DNA of 64,000 bases from Caldisericia bacterium (GCA_017999835.1 JAGNLA010000001.1:124001-188000), one strand, 5' to 3'. Shown: positions 16,687 to 27,500, counted from the first letter of the stretch. The notes: generated from the letters alone by a model not told the origin. Made by a program: numbers and translations.

Positions 16687-18015
16687 ATGGCAAAGAAAAA
16701 CACAATTTTCGAATGTATCAATTGCGGTTACACCTCTGTAAAACCCATGGGTAAGTGCCCTGAATGCGGCGAATGGAACACCTTCCAGGAGCAGGTCAAC
16801 CAACAGGAGCTTGAGAGAGAGTCAAGAACCATATCAATAGAAAGCATCAACACCGGTACGATGGAAAGGTTTGTTTCTGGCATTGAAGAAATTGATAGAG
16901 TGCTTGGAGGTGGAGTAGTAAAAGGTTCGGTCGTGCTAATCGGTGGCGAGCCAGGCGTAGGAAAATCAACGTTGATGCTTGCAATCGCCAATGCCTACAG
17001 CTCAAACAATCTTGATGCAATGTACTGTTCTGGCGAAGAATCACAGATGCAGGTGTCCATGAGGGCTAACCGTATTGGTGCCAATGGAAACAGGATTCTT
17101 CTTGCTTTTGAAACAGATTTGGGTTTGGTTCTCGAGGAGGCAAGAAGCAGAAAACCGTCAGCGTTATTCATAGATTCAATTCAGACCATAACCGATTCAA
17201 AAGGCATGACCGGCAGCCCTTCAAACCTGCGTGAGACGACAAGGCTGCTCGTGGAATTTGCCAAGTCAAACAACATTACAGTGTTCATCATCGGCCATGT
17301 GACCAAAGAAGGGTCGATTGCTGGCCCAAAAACACTTGAGCACCTCGTCGACGTTGTTTGCTACATTGAAGGTGAAAGATATTCGACGCTTCGAATCATG
17401 CACTGCGTAAAAAACAGGTACGGCGCAACCGATGAAGTAGGCTTACTGGAAATGACAGAGAAGGGGTTTGTTTCGGCAAGTCGTGCATCACTCTTTTCCA
17501 AGGAATCGGTTCCTGGCGTGGCAGTGACAGCCGTTTCCATGGGTAACCGTCCTTTTGCACTTGAAGTTCAGGCACTTGTAGCCCCTACATATTTTCCGGC
17601 TCCACGAAGGGTCGTTACAGGCTGCAGTTTGAATCGAACACTTATGCTGCTTGCTGTGCTTGAAAAAAGGCTGAATATGCCAATAGGCAAAATGGATGTC
17701 TATGTCAATCTCGTTGGCGGAATGAGCACCGAAGAGCCTGCGCTGGATTTGGCCGTTTCAATGGCCATAACATCCTCATTCTTAAACAAACCTATACCGA
17801 TTGGAACCGCTTTTGCAGGCGAGGTTGGTCTTACAGGGGAAATAAGGCCTGTAGCTCAGATTTCTTCAAGACTGAAAGAGTTGTCGAGTTTGGGGATAAA
17901 AACGGTTATTAGCCCAAAACAAGATTGTCCGTTAATTGATGGGATAGAAGTGATCCAGATTAGTGATCTGGTTAACGCTTTGAAGCTGGTATGGCCTGCT
18001 CAAGGTCTACGTTGA
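16687..18015 (+). CDS. radA: DNA repair protein RadA
   Basis: This 442-residue RecA-like helicase promotes branch migration in recombination. It begins with a C4 zinc finger (CINCGYTSVKPMGKCPECG). Walker A GGEPGVGKST follows, then the RadA-specific KNRYGATDEVG motif and a C-terminal Lon-protease-like domain with GGMSTEEPALDLAV. The length is normal. It is a single-gene plus-strand unit whose last 44 bases overlap the end of the convergent stalk-domain gene. Confidence 0.95.
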   Translation: MAKKNTIFECINCGYTSVKPMGKCPECGEWNTFQEQVNQQELERESRTISIESINTGTMERFVSGIEEIDRVLGGGVVKGSVVLIGGEPGVGKSTLMLAIANAYSSNNLDAMYCSGEESQMQVSMRANRIGANGNRILLAFETDLGLVLEEARSRKPSALFIDSIQTITDSKGMTGSPSNLRETTRLLVEFAKSNNITVFIIGHVTKEGSIAGPKTLEHLVDVVCYIEGERYSTLRIMHCVKNRYGATDEVGLLEMTEKGFVSASRASLFSKESVPGVAVTAVSMGNRPFALEVQALVAPTYFPAPRRVVTGCSLNRTLMLLAVLEKRLNMPIGKMDVYVNLVGGMSTEEPALDLAVSMAITSSFLNKPIPIGTAFAGEVGLTGEIRPVAQISSRLKELSSLGIKTVISPKQDCPLIDGIEVIQISDLVNALKLVWPAQGLR

Positions 18016-18751
18016 TATTGAAATCGAAGTTCTTTAACCAATCCTGAGGCCACATGACAAAAGTGAATTTTGCCGTTCCTGTGGTGGTTATTTCAGGGAA
18101 TCTTATGTATCCTGCGACACGTTGACCTGCGCTGATTTTTTCAACAAAAACAGAATCATAGCTCGAGGCCAGATGCTCGGTGCTATTATAGGTCATTTTT
18201 GCTCTTGAAGCCGGGAAGCGACACCAATTGTTTGAAATATTCTCAACAATCACGTCTATCCTTATTGCCCCTTTTTCTTTGACAACGGATTTTAGAGTGA
18301 ACTTAATGCCATTTTTCGGGCCATAGGTGATTGGCGGGACAACATCTTCTGGGGTAGTGATACCTTTTTTAAGTCTTTCGTTTTCGTCTTTGAGTTTATC
18401 GTTTTCGCTCTTCAAAGAATCAAGTTCTTTCTGAAGATTCAATAGAGTATCGCAATCGAGATAGTCTGCAGGAATCTGCATTGTTATCTTTTTGTCTTCC
18501 GGATCCCACAGGATTTTCGAGCATGACTGCATGGCGTTTTCCTGAATGAAACGAAGAGGAACGACGGTTTTGTTGTTTATGATTGTCGGTGGAGTGTCAA
18601 GTTCAACCGACTTACCATCAACATAGGCGGTTTTTTGGTTGATGGTCATTTGAATATTCCTATATTGGCTTGCCGCATCAGACGAAGAACCTGTCATCAT
18701 GATACAAACTGCAAGCGGGATAGTACTAAAAGCAACTAAAAAACGTTTCAT
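17972..18751 (-). CDS. Secreted protein with copper amine oxidase-like N-terminal (stalk) domain
   Basis: This 259-residue protein starts with a signal peptide (MKRFLVAFSTIPLAV..., cleaved near DAAS). A CuAO_N1-type stalk domain follows with the typical TPPTIINNKTVVPLRFI and a WDPEDKKITMQI strand. Next are a short coiled coil rich in Leu/Lys/Glu (about residues 103-132) and a beta-rich C-terminal domain like extracellular DUF4352-type folds. The function is unknown. The start is placed by the promoter 10 bases upstream. It shares a domain type with the selenoprotein candidate at 45073-47109. Confidence 0.85.
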   Translation of the reverse strand: MKRFLVAFSTIPLAVCIMMTGSSSDAASQYRNIQMTINQKTAYVDGKSVELDTPPTIINNKTVVPLRFIQENAMQSCSKILWDPEDKKITMQIPADYLDCDTLLNLQKELDSLKSENDKLKDENERLKKGITTPEDVVPPITYGPKNGIKFTLKSVVKEKGAIRIDVIVENISNNWCRFPASRAKMTYNSTEHLASSYDSVFVEKISAGQRVAGYIRFPEITTTGTAKFTFVMWPQDWLKNFDFNINVDLEQAIPASKR

Positions 18752-18761
18752 AGCGCAGGAT

Positions 18762-18789
18762 ATTATAGGAGAGATTGACAATAAGTCAA
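18762..18789 (-). promoter_or_regulatory. Promoter of the stalk-domain gene
   Basis: TTGACT (18784-18789) and a perfect TATAAT (18762-18767) on the minus strand are 16 bases apart. The ATG follows 10 bases after the -10 box without a Shine-Dalgarno, so the leader should be about three bases. Confidence 0.75.
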
Positions 18790-18793
18790 TAGG

Positions 18794-19549
18794 TTACCAG
18801 CCAATTCTTAACCTGTCTGCAAGGAAAAGCGGTAAACCGGCTTTGGTAACTTTTGTTATCGTTGATTCAATATTATAATCGACTCTGTGAACGGAAATCT
18901 TCCTGGATGAAGTATCATAAATGCAGAATGATGCTTGAGGATTTCTATCCCTAGGTTGACCAACTGATCCAACATTTACGATATATTTTTTTGCTGGTTC
19001 CAGCACCATTTCGATACCGTAGGAAGCTCTGTAGTATTCTACGTCTCCATCGCTGTCTACAGAAAAAATTCCGGCAATGTGTGAATGCCCTATAAAACAA
19101 AGATCAGTACTCATTATCTCTGTCATTCGAAGCGCTTCCATTGGCGATGAGATGTATTCAAACGGTGCTTGGGTATCCAAAGAACCATGAGCAACCTGAA
19201 AGGTCTCCTGAGTCGATTGACCGGTAATTTTCAATCTTAAAGGTAACTGACTGAGGTAATTCTGGTGACTTGGTGTAACCTGGCTTCTTTGCCATCTGAT
19301 GGCTGCAAGACCATATTGGTTGAAAAGTCTCTCTTCGGCTGGGTCAATCAAGGCTTTATCGTGGTTTCCCATGACAGCTCTGACACCAAGGTTAATGATC
19401 GTTGTAACACACTCATCCGGGCTTGCGTTGTAACCGACAATGTCACCGCAGCATATCAATTCATCGACGCCATTTTGTTCCAAAGCCTTCAAAACTACAT
19501 CAAACGCTTCGGTGTTAGCGTGTATATCTGAGAAAATACCGTATTTCAT
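18794..19549 (-). CDS. Calcineurin-like metallophosphoesterase (MJ0936/YfcE type)
   Basis: This 251-residue phosphodiesterase has the metal ligands in order: DIHAN near the start, CGDIVGY, MGNHDKAL, and the late GHSHIAG, plus NVGSVGQPRDRNP. The substrate is unknown; cyclic nucleotides or phosphodiesters are usual. The ATG at 19547-19549 is preferred over the TTG three codons upstream, because MKYGIFSDIH is the standard opening. It is the last gene of the long nuo-atp-yifB-fmt string. Confidence 0.88.
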   Translation of the reverse strand: MKYGIFSDIHANTEAFDVVLKALEQNGVDELICCGDIVGYNASPDECVTTIINLGVRAVMGNHDKALIDPAEERLFNQYGLAAIRWQRSQVTPSHQNYLSQLPLRLKITGQSTQETFQVAHGSLDTQAPFEYISSPMEALRMTEIMSTDLCFIGHSHIAGIFSVDSDGDVEYYRASYGIEMVLEPAKKYIVNVGSVGQPRDRNPQASFCIYDTSSRKISVHRVDYNIESTITKVTKAGLPLFLADRLRIGW

Positions 19550-19560
19550 TTTATGCAATT

Positions 19561-20502
19561 CTACTTTTTTAGTCCAAGCAAGTCAACACAATTTAGAAAA
19601 TCTCCAACCTTTATTTTGCCTGATTGAAGAAAAACCTTGGCTTCCATGCGCTTTGATCCTTCCATCTGAACCTCTCCAACTTCAACAGCCCCATGACCAC
19701 AAGCAACCACAATTGTTTTCCCTGTTTCTAGGATTTCACCTGGTTTTCCATCGCCTTCGACAACAGATGCCTTGAACAACTTAAAACGCTTTCCACCAAG
19801 AAGACAGTAGACACCTGGCTCAGGATCCATCGATCTGATGTGGCAGCTTACCTTTTCTGCATCGTTTGAAAAGTCAACTATTTCATCGGTAGGTTTCATT
19901 TTCCTTGCATAGAACGTTTTTTCCTGGGATTGTTGCTGCCCTAGATATCCTTTTTCCACTTCTTTCAATGCGTCAGTCAACATTGAGTTTGAAAGTTCAA
20001 CAAGCTTTGAGGTTAGTGAGCCGTAGCTGTCGTTTGGTTCGATTGGCATTTTTTTCTGGCTAATTATATTTCCTCTGTCCAACCCTGAAGAAACGAGCAT
20101 CATTGTCGAACCGGTCTCGGTTTCGCCTCTTCGAATTGGCCAACGGATCGGCTCTGCTCCGCGATATAACGGAAGAAGCGACGGATGCACATTTACAATG
20201 CCTTTTTTAAAACAGCCCACCACTTCGGGAGAAAGAATCTCTGAGTAGGACGCAAGAACCGCCATATCACAGCCAGAGGACTTAATTTCTTCAACCGCTT
20301 CAGACGAATTCACTGTCTCAGGTTGGATTACCTTTATCGCGTTATCATCACAAAACTGTGCAACAAGCGATCTTTTTACCTTCTTGCCCCGATCGCGGGC
20401 GCTGTCAGGTCTTGTAACAACCAGCGCAATATCCAACATTTTATGGAGATGTGCAAGTATCGGCAGAGCAAAACTGCCTGAACCAAAGAAAACTATTTTC
20501 AA
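19561..20502 (-). CDS. fmt: Methionyl-tRNA formyltransferase
   Basis: This 313-residue enzyme formylates initiator Met-tRNA using 10-formyl-THF. The N-terminal domain has VFFGSGSFALPIL and NVHPSLLPLYRGAEPI with the catalytic Asn-His. A C-terminal beta domain follows. The wording HPSLLPLYRG and SGLDRGN is somewhat divergent from enterobacterial Fmt. The start is TTG, overlapping the yifB stop as TTGA. No def gene is adjacent. Confidence 0.9.
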   Translation of the reverse strand: MKIVFFGSGSFALPILAHLHKMLDIALVVTRPDSARDRGKKVKRSLVAQFCDDNAIKVIQPETVNSSEAVEEIKSSGCDMAVLASYSEILSPEVVGCFKKGIVNVHPSLLPLYRGAEPIRWPIRRGETETGSTMMLVSSGLDRGNIISQKKMPIEPNDSYGSLTSKLVELSNSMLTDALKEVEKGYLGQQQSQEKTFYARKMKPTDEIVDFSNDAEKVSCHIRSMDPEPGVYCLLGGKRFKLFKASVVEGDGKPGEILETGKTIVVACGHGAVEVGEVQMEGSKRMEAKVFLQSGKIKVGDFLNCVDLLGLKK

Positions 20503-22019
20503 ATCAACAATCCTTCCCTGTATTGTACAGCTTCTGCTATGTGAGGAGTCAATATTGACTCGGAACCATCAAGGTCAGCTATTGTTCTTGAAACCCTAAG
20601 CACTCTGTCATAACCTCGCGCTGTCAGCGAAAGCCTCTCTGAGGCTAACTTGAGAAACGCTCTCTCTTCCTGACCAAGCTGGCAGAATTCTTTTATTTGT
20701 TTGGTTGAAAGCTGAGAATTGTTAAAAATACCTGCCTTAACGTATCTTGCTGTTTGAACATTTCTTCCTGCAACCACCCTATCCCTGATCGTTTTGCTGG
20801 ATTCACCTGTTTTTGCGTATGCCAACTCGTCAGGCGTCAACCTTGAGATAGATAAATGAATATCAAACCTGTCAAGCAACGGTCCAGAAATCTTGGATTG
20901 ATACCTGCGGATGTTGGCCTGTCCACATGTGCAGGGTTTTATCCTGTCGCCATAATAACCGCAAGGACAAGGATTCATCGAACCAACAAGCAAAAAACGC
21001 GATGGGTAGGTGATGGTTGATCTGACTCTTGAAATGGTAACCTCAGAATCTTCGATAGGTTGCCTCAAAACCTCAAGCACACCTCGTTGAAACTCAGGCA
21101 GCTCATCCAGGAAAAGCACCCCACCATGGGCGAGGCTTATCTCACCTGGCTTTGGAGAGGTTCCACCACCAATTATTGAAGCAGGTGAAGCTGTGTGGTG
21201 AGGTGACCTGAAAGGTCTGTTCGTGATAAGTCCTTCACTAGAAGAGAGCAAGCCAGAGATTGAATAGATCTGGCTAATTTCAACTGCTTCCTCAAATGTA
21301 AGTGAAGGCATTATCGTTGGCAGTCTTTTGGCAAGCATGGTTTTGCCAGAACCTGGAGGTCCAACCATCAAAACGTTATGACCTCCGCAAGCGGCGATCT
21401 CCATTGCCCTTTTTGCCTGGATGTGACCTTTTATGTCAACCATGTCAACCGGATATGAAGCCAGCTTCGATTCAATGTCTGGTCTCTGGCCAAACACTGG
21501 TTTAATCGGTTCTTCACCTGTCAAATGGTTTCTCAGTTGCCTTAGATTCTCAACTCCGACAACTTCAACATTGAAAATCGAAGCCTCGGCCAGATTGTCT
21601 TTTGGAACAATCAGCTGTTTTCCTGAACCTGAAAGGGCGATGGCAATTGGAAGAACACCGGGGACTCCACGAATTTTGCCATCTAGCGCTAATTCACCAA
21701 GGATGACCTTGTCTCTCAAGGATTCGACCGGAAGTTGTTCTGTGGCTGCCAGCATGCTCACGGCAATCGGCAAATCAAAACCTGAGCCTTCTTTTTTGAC
21801 GTCAGCTGGCGCTAGATTGACGGTTATTCTTCTGATAGGGAAAGCAAAATCACTGTTTTTTATGGCTGCTCGGACACGTTCCTTAGCCTCGTTTACTGCA
21901 GCATCAGGCAAACCAACAATTGTAAATGAAGGCAACGCGTTGCCGGCAATATCCACTTCCACAATCAATGGAAGCGCCCTCAATCCCTCCAAAGTCACGC
22001 TCTCAACCAATGAAAACAC
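20499..22019 (-). CDS. comM: YifB/ComM-family AAA+ ATPase
   Basis: This 506-residue protein has an N-terminal Lon-like domain (GLPDAAVNEAKERVRAA), then an Mg-chelatase-type AAA+ core with Walker A GPPGSGKTMLAKRLP and Walker B GGVLFLDELPEF. A cysteine cluster (CPCGYYGD...CTCG) and RYQSKISGPLLDRFDIH follow. ComM is a branch-migration helicase for transformation in some bacteria; the role in this host is unproven. The GTG start lies 10 bases after the HD gene stop. Confidence 0.9.
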   Translation of the reverse strand: MFSLVESVTLEGLRALPLIVEVDIAGNALPSFTIVGLPDAAVNEAKERVRAAIKNSDFAFPIRRITVNLAPADVKKEGSGFDLPIAVSMLAATEQLPVESLRDKVILGELALDGKIRGVPGVLPIAIALSGSGKQLIVPKDNLAEASIFNVEVVGVENLRQLRNHLTGEEPIKPVFGQRPDIESKLASYPVDMVDIKGHIQAKRAMEIAACGGHNVLMVGPPGSGKTMLAKRLPTIMPSLTFEEAVEISQIYSISGLLSSSEGLITNRPFRSPHHTASPASIIGGGTSPKPGEISLAHGGVLFLDELPEFQRGVLEVLRQPIEDSEVTISRVRSTITYPSRFLLVGSMNPCPCGYYGDRIKPCTCGQANIRRYQSKISGPLLDRFDIHLSISRLTPDELAYAKTGESSKTIRDRVVAGRNVQTARYVKAGIFNNSQLSTKQIKEFCQLGQEERAFLKLASERLSLTARGYDRVLRVSRTIADLDGSESILTPHIAEAVQYREGLLI

Positions 22020-22029
22020 GGTTATTATT

Positions 22030-22572
22030 CTATTTTATGAAAGTGTTTCCGTCAAGCTTTGCAAATGAATCCAGCACCTGACGGCAGATGTCAAACTTGA
22101 GCCCAGTATCACCGATTAAGAACTTCTCCATGTCTCCACGATTGAACCGTTTGTAACGATTAACCCTAGTCATCAGCTGAAGCCTGTCGCAATCATGCAC
22201 AAATCTGGCTTCAAGTGATTGGTTGTCAAAATATTCCTGAGCAAGCATTCTAAATTCCGGGAATTCCCTGAAGAGTTCATCGGAAGCTTTGGCTTCAGCC
22301 AGATCCTTGTCGATAAATTTCTTGGCAATCCAGGGGAGGTCAGTTGTGAGGGCTTCGGGCAAATCATGAACCAACGCCATTTTCATCGCCTTGCCAACAT
22401 CCAGACCGTCAACATAGTTCCCAAGGAACATTACAAAAACAGCCACCTGGTAGCAATGAGATGAAACTTTCTCTGGGTCGGACACCCCATAAAGCAAATA
22501 CCCTGTCCTTGGAATGTCGGACAGGGTTTCTGATGCAATTAGTATCTTTGCCAGTTCGTCAGGGTTAACGAT
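22030..22572 (-). CDS. HD-domain hydrolase (YfbR/HDDC2-like), start non-canonical or unclear
   Basis: This HD phosphohydrolase resembles 5'-deoxynucleotidases. Motifs are a histidine in EKVSSHCYQVA, the HD pair in ALVHDLPEALTTDL, and a late VHDCDRLQ. The first ATG/GTG/TTG is a TTG at 22497, which would cut into the conserved RTGYLLYGV opening. Coding similarity extends 25 codons upstream to about ATC at 22570-22572, just after an AAGGTGA site and before an in-frame TGA at 22579-22581. I give the long form; the exact initiation codon is open. It overlaps atpC by 8 bases. Confidence 0.7.
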   Translation of the reverse strand: MVNPDELAKILIASETLSDIPRTGYLLYGVSDPEKVSSHCYQVAVFVMFLGNYVDGLDVGKAMKMALVHDLPEALTTDLPWIAKKFIDKDLAEAKASDELFREFPEFRMLAQEYFDNQSLEARFVHDCDRLQLMTRVNRYKRFNRGDMEKFLIGDTGLKFDICRQVLDSFAKLDGNTFIK

Positions 22573-22827
22573 TTTCTGTCACCTTCTCAAACTCCGGAGT
22601 GATGATGATGATTTTGTCATGGAACACTTCTATCCAACCTTTGTTGATGACAAAAACAATGTCGCCGTTATTTTCTTTGGCAGAAATCTTTCCTTTGCCA
22701 AGGCTTGCCACCATGTTGGCATGACCGGGGAGGATGCCCCAGTAGCCATCTTCAAGCGGAACCATCAGCGAGTTTGTTGTGAATGAGTTTTGTTTTGACT
22801 CTGGTGTGATGATGGTCACTTCAAGCA

Positions 22828-22828
<1 letters not shown>
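22565..22828 (-). CDS. atpC: ATP synthase epsilon subunit, short form
   Basis: This 87-residue subunit consists only of the N-terminal beta sandwich (EVTIITPE... VPLEDGYWGILPGHANM). The C-terminal helical hairpin of about 45 residues, which inhibits ATP hydrolysis in many bacteria, is absent. The ATG overlaps the atpD stop by one base. It is the last subunit gene of the atp cluster. Confidence 0.93.
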
Positions 22829-24273
<1,445 letters not shown>

Positions 24274-25134
24274 TTATCTCTCCTTGATGGCATTTGCACC
24301 GGACGTGATTTCTGTGAGTTCTTTGGTGATAGCTGCCTGGCGTGTTCTCTGGTATTTAATCCAAAGCTTTTGACCAAGCTCCTGTGCGTTTTCGGTTGCC
24401 CTGTGCATGCTCATTCTTCTCATTGCCTGCTCCGAGGCTGCTGCCTCCAGCAGAACTTTGTAAACAAACAAATCAACGTAGTTGCTCATCAAGCCGTCAA
24501 GAATCTCTCTTGGCTCAGGTTTAAAAATAAAGGATTCAAGAGACTTTTTTTCGCCTTTTGTTATCGGGACCAGAGGAAGCATCTCTCTGATAACGCTTTC
24601 CTGCTTAAGAACCGACTGAAACTCCATATAGGCAAAATTGACTGATTGAACCTGATTTGTAATGTACATCTTCTTTATGACATCAGAGATTTTCTGTGCG
24701 TGGGTAAAGGTCACATGATCCAGCAATCCAGGTTCCTCGATGACAAACTCGTAGCCATCCTTTTTCAGGTGTTTTGCTGTCTTTCTGGAGGTAGTTCCAA
24801 GCACAACATTCCTGCCGTTAACAAAGTTATGCGACAAGGACGTGACGTTTGAATTGAATGCACCACAAAAACCTCTGTCGGAAGTCAGAATGATCAATAA
24901 GGATTTGTCTACAGGTCTGGATTCAAACAGCGGTGAAACGGTTATATCTGCTGAGATATGAGCTGAGATCGAAAGCAGCAGCTCACGGAGTTTCTCAACA
25001 TAAGGCACCGATTCCTCAACCTGTTTCCTTAAATGGTAGATTTTCACGACAGAAAGCATTTCCATCGACCTGGTTATGTGAGAAACCGATTTGACCGAGG
25101 AAATCCTTCTTCGTAAAGCTCTAAGCGTTGCCAC
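24274..25134 (-). CDS. atpG: ATP synthase subunit gamma
   Basis: This 286-residue central-stalk subunit has the usual N-terminal RALRRRISSVKSVSHITRSMEM and the C-terminal RMSMHRATENAQELGQKL and RQAAITKELTEITSGANAI helices. The start is GTG, overlapping the atpA stop by one base. Confidence 0.95.
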   Translation of the reverse strand: MATLRALRRRISSVKSVSHITRSMEMLSVVKIYHLRKQVEESVPYVEKLRELLLSISAHISADITVSPLFESRPVDKSLLIILTSDRGFCGAFNSNVTSLSHNFVNGRNVVLGTTSRKTAKHLKKDGYEFVIEEPGLLDHVTFTHAQKISDVIKKMYITNQVQSVNFAYMEFQSVLKQESVIREMLPLVPITKGEKKSLESFIFKPEPREILDGLMSNYVDLFVYKVLLEAAASEQAMRRMSMHRATENAQELGQKLWIKYQRTRQAAITKELTEITSGANAIKER

Positions 25135-26645
25135 TACAGACTCCTGTAATCCTTCACAACTTTATCGACAATTCCAGCCACTTCTTCCTTGATGCTGTCA
25201 GTCAGTTTTGTTGCTACAGACAATTCCGTGATGACTGCGTGGTTTGACTTTCTTACTTCATCAATAAGGAAGCGTTCCAAATCGCGGACTTTGTCCTTTG
25301 GAAGGTCGTCGAAAGCGCCAAATGAATACGCCATCAGAACCATAACTTGTTGACCAACATGAAGTGGTGAATATTGCGGTTGTTTTAGAAGCTCAACCAA
25401 ACGTTCGCCTCTGCTGAGTTTCTTCTGGGTTACAGGGTCAAGCTCAGCACCAAACTGGGCAAACGCTTTGAGGTCATTGTACTGGGAAAGGTCAAGCTTG
25501 AGCGTTCCGCCAACTTTTTTCATGGTTGGTATCTGAGCTGCACCACCAACACGTGAAACCGAGAGACCTACGTTTACTGCAGGCCTGATGCCTTCATGGA
25601 ACAATTCCTTTTCAAGGTGGATCTGTCCATCGGTGATTGAAATAAGGTTTGTTGGAATATACTGTGAAATATCGCCTGCCTGCGTCTCAATGATCGGCAA
25701 AGCCGTAACCGAACCACCACCTAGATCCTTGTGGAGTTTTGCAGCTCTTTCGAGCAGTCTCGAGTGGAGATAGAAAATGTCGCCAGGATAGGCTTCACGT
25801 CCTGGGGGACGCTTCAAAAGCAATGCCAGTTCACGATATGCGTCAGCGTGTTTGCTCAGATCATCGTAGATGATGAGAACGTGCTTGCCAGCTTTCATGA
25901 ACTCTTCAGCAATCGAGCAGCCCACATAAGGAGCAATGTATCTGACAGCCGGAGACTGGTCAGCAAGAGAGCCAACAACAATGGAGTAATCCATTGCTCC
26001 AGCTTCACGCAACGTTTTGATTATACCTGCAAGTGTTGACGATTTTTGCGCAATACCCACATAGATACAGATCATGTTCTGGTCTTTTTGGTTGAGGATG
26101 GCGTCGATGGCAATAGCTGTTTTGCCGGTTTGTCTGTCACCAATAATCAGCTCGCGCTGACCGCGACCAATCGGAAACAATGCATCAATGCACTTTAAAC
26201 CTGTCTGCATCGACTCATGAACCGGTTCCCTATCGATGACCGATGGAGCCTTTTGTTCGAGTGGAATGTGTTTGAGTGTTGCAGGAGCTGGTTTTCCGTC
26301 GATGGGTATACCAAGAGGATCAATGACGCGACCCAGAAGCTGGTGCGAGAACGGAACAGAAAGAACACGACCGGTTCTCGTTACTTTATCGCCTTCCTTT
26401 ACCAGTTTGTCATCGCCAAGAAGAACGACGCCGACTGACTCTGGCGATAGTGACAGGACGAATCCTTCTATGCCGCCTTGGAAACTGAGGATTTCACCAA
26501 TGAAAGCATCGGACAGTCCAGAAACAGTTGCGACACCGTCGCCAACCATATAGACTGAACCAGCGTTCTCGATTTGAGCTTCAAACTTGGTCTGGACTAA
26601 CTGCCCTAACCAATCATTGAATATTCTGTCAAGGGTTTCAGCCAT
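25134..26645 (-). CDS. atpA: ATP synthase subunit alpha
   Basis: This 503-residue non-catalytic nucleotide-binding F1 subunit has Walker A GDRQTGKTA, followed by the family signatures AYRELALLLKRPPGREAYPG and SVSRVGGAAQ. The length is normal. GAGGTGATG provides the ribosome site upstream of ATG. Confidence 0.97.
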   Translation of the reverse strand: MAETLDRIFNDWLGQLVQTKFEAQIENAGSVYMVGDGVATVSGLSDAFIGEILSFQGGIEGFVLSLSPESVGVVLLGDDKLVKEGDKVTRTGRVLSVPFSHQLLGRVIDPLGIPIDGKPAPATLKHIPLEQKAPSVIDREPVHESMQTGLKCIDALFPIGRGQRELIIGDRQTGKTAIAIDAILNQKDQNMICIYVGIAQKSSTLAGIIKTLREAGAMDYSIVVGSLADQSPAVRYIAPYVGCSIAEEFMKAGKHVLIIYDDLSKHADAYRELALLLKRPPGREAYPGDIFYLHSRLLERAAKLHKDLGGGSVTALPIIETQAGDISQYIPTNLISITDGQIHLEKELFHEGIRPAVNVGLSVSRVGGAAQIPTMKKVGGTLKLDLSQYNDLKAFAQFGAELDPVTQKKLSRGERLVELLKQPQYSPLHVGQQVMVLMAYSFGAFDDLPKDKVRDLERFLIDEVRKSNHAVITELSVATKLTDSIKEEVAGIVDKVVKDYRSL

Positions 26646-26649
26646 GACA

Positions 26650-27486
26650 TCACCTCATCGACTTGACTGTTGATTCAATTATCTTGGCAACAGAGGTGTC
26701 AAAAATGGTGTCATCAAATGACAGCTTGAGTCCGGAAATGATTGTTGGGTCTACCGCAAAGGAATATGTCGGCTTACCGCTTGCCGCAGAAGCAATAAAA
26801 TCTTTTATCTTCGCTTTCATATCTTCCGGAAGTTCCATGGCCGATGTTATCATCACTTTGTTGACTGATTTTACAGATTTGAGGAAATCGCAAAGTTTGC
26901 CCTTATTGCCGCTAAGATCGCAGGCAATCTGGTCTGGCAAAGTGTCAACAACGCTTTTTGTGTATGAGAATACATTGTTGCCAGCTGAGAAAATTTCCGA
27001 AGCAACGGATTTAGAAATCTGGGCAAGGATTTTCTTGCTTCTTTCCTTGATGACTTCATCTGAGATTTCTCGCTCGCCCTTGGCTTCGTCTTCAGCGGAT
27101 TTGATGATGGATTTTGCTTCTTCACGAGCCTTGTTTACAATCTCATCCTTCATTGACTCTGCAGAAACGATGCTGTCGGAATGAATCTTCTTTGCCTGTT
27201 CTCTGGCATCGGCTATGACAGTATCTGCTTCGGAAAGTTTTTTCTGAGATTCGGCCTGAAGAGTTTTTGCCTCGTCCATTTCTTTGGATGCGGCATTTTT
27301 TCTTTCTTCAAGCATCTTCTGAACCGGCTTATAAAGGAAGGATCTGAACAAAAGGACAAGAACCAAGAGGTTGACAAAGACAATAACCATTGTTTTCCAA
27401 TCAACTCCAAGGAGTCCCGGTCCAGTTTGTTCTACAGCTTTTGCAGCTGCCTCTCCTGCATTAAGCAGAATAAAAGCGATATTCAT
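26650..27486 (-). CDS. atpFH: ATP synthase b-delta fusion subunit
   Basis: This 278-residue protein joins two peripheral-stalk subunits. Residues 31-50 form the b membrane helix. Residues 52-165 are a charged coiled coil (YKPVQKMLEERKN...). Residues 210-278 match the C-terminal domain of delta: ITSAMELPEDMKAKI, then VDPTIISGLKLSFDD and FDTSVAKII. The six-helix N-terminal delta domain looks shortened or lost, since b plus full delta would be about 330 residues. No separate atpF or atpH is present in the cluster. Mycobacteria have a b-delta fusion but also a second b gene; none is seen here. Confidence 0.9.
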   Translation of the reverse strand: MNIAFILLNAGEAAAKAVEQTGPGLLGVDWKTMVIVFVNLLVLVLLFRSFLYKPVQKMLEERKNAASKEMDEAKTLQAESQKKLSEADTVIADAREQAKKIHSDSIVSAESMKDEIVNKAREEAKSIIKSAEDEAKGEREISDEVIKERSKKILAQISKSVASEIFSAGNNVFSYTKSVVDTLPDQIACDLSGNKGKLCDFLKSVKSVNKVMITSAMELPEDMKAKIKDFIASAASGKPTYSFAVDPTIISGLKLSFDDTIFDTSVAKIIESTVKSMR

Positions 27487-27500
27487 GTCTCACCCTGACA

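Noticed and set aside
22579-22581. TGA before the HD gene as a second selenocysteine
   Set aside because: Upstream of it that frame only shadows atpC and shows no protein similarity.
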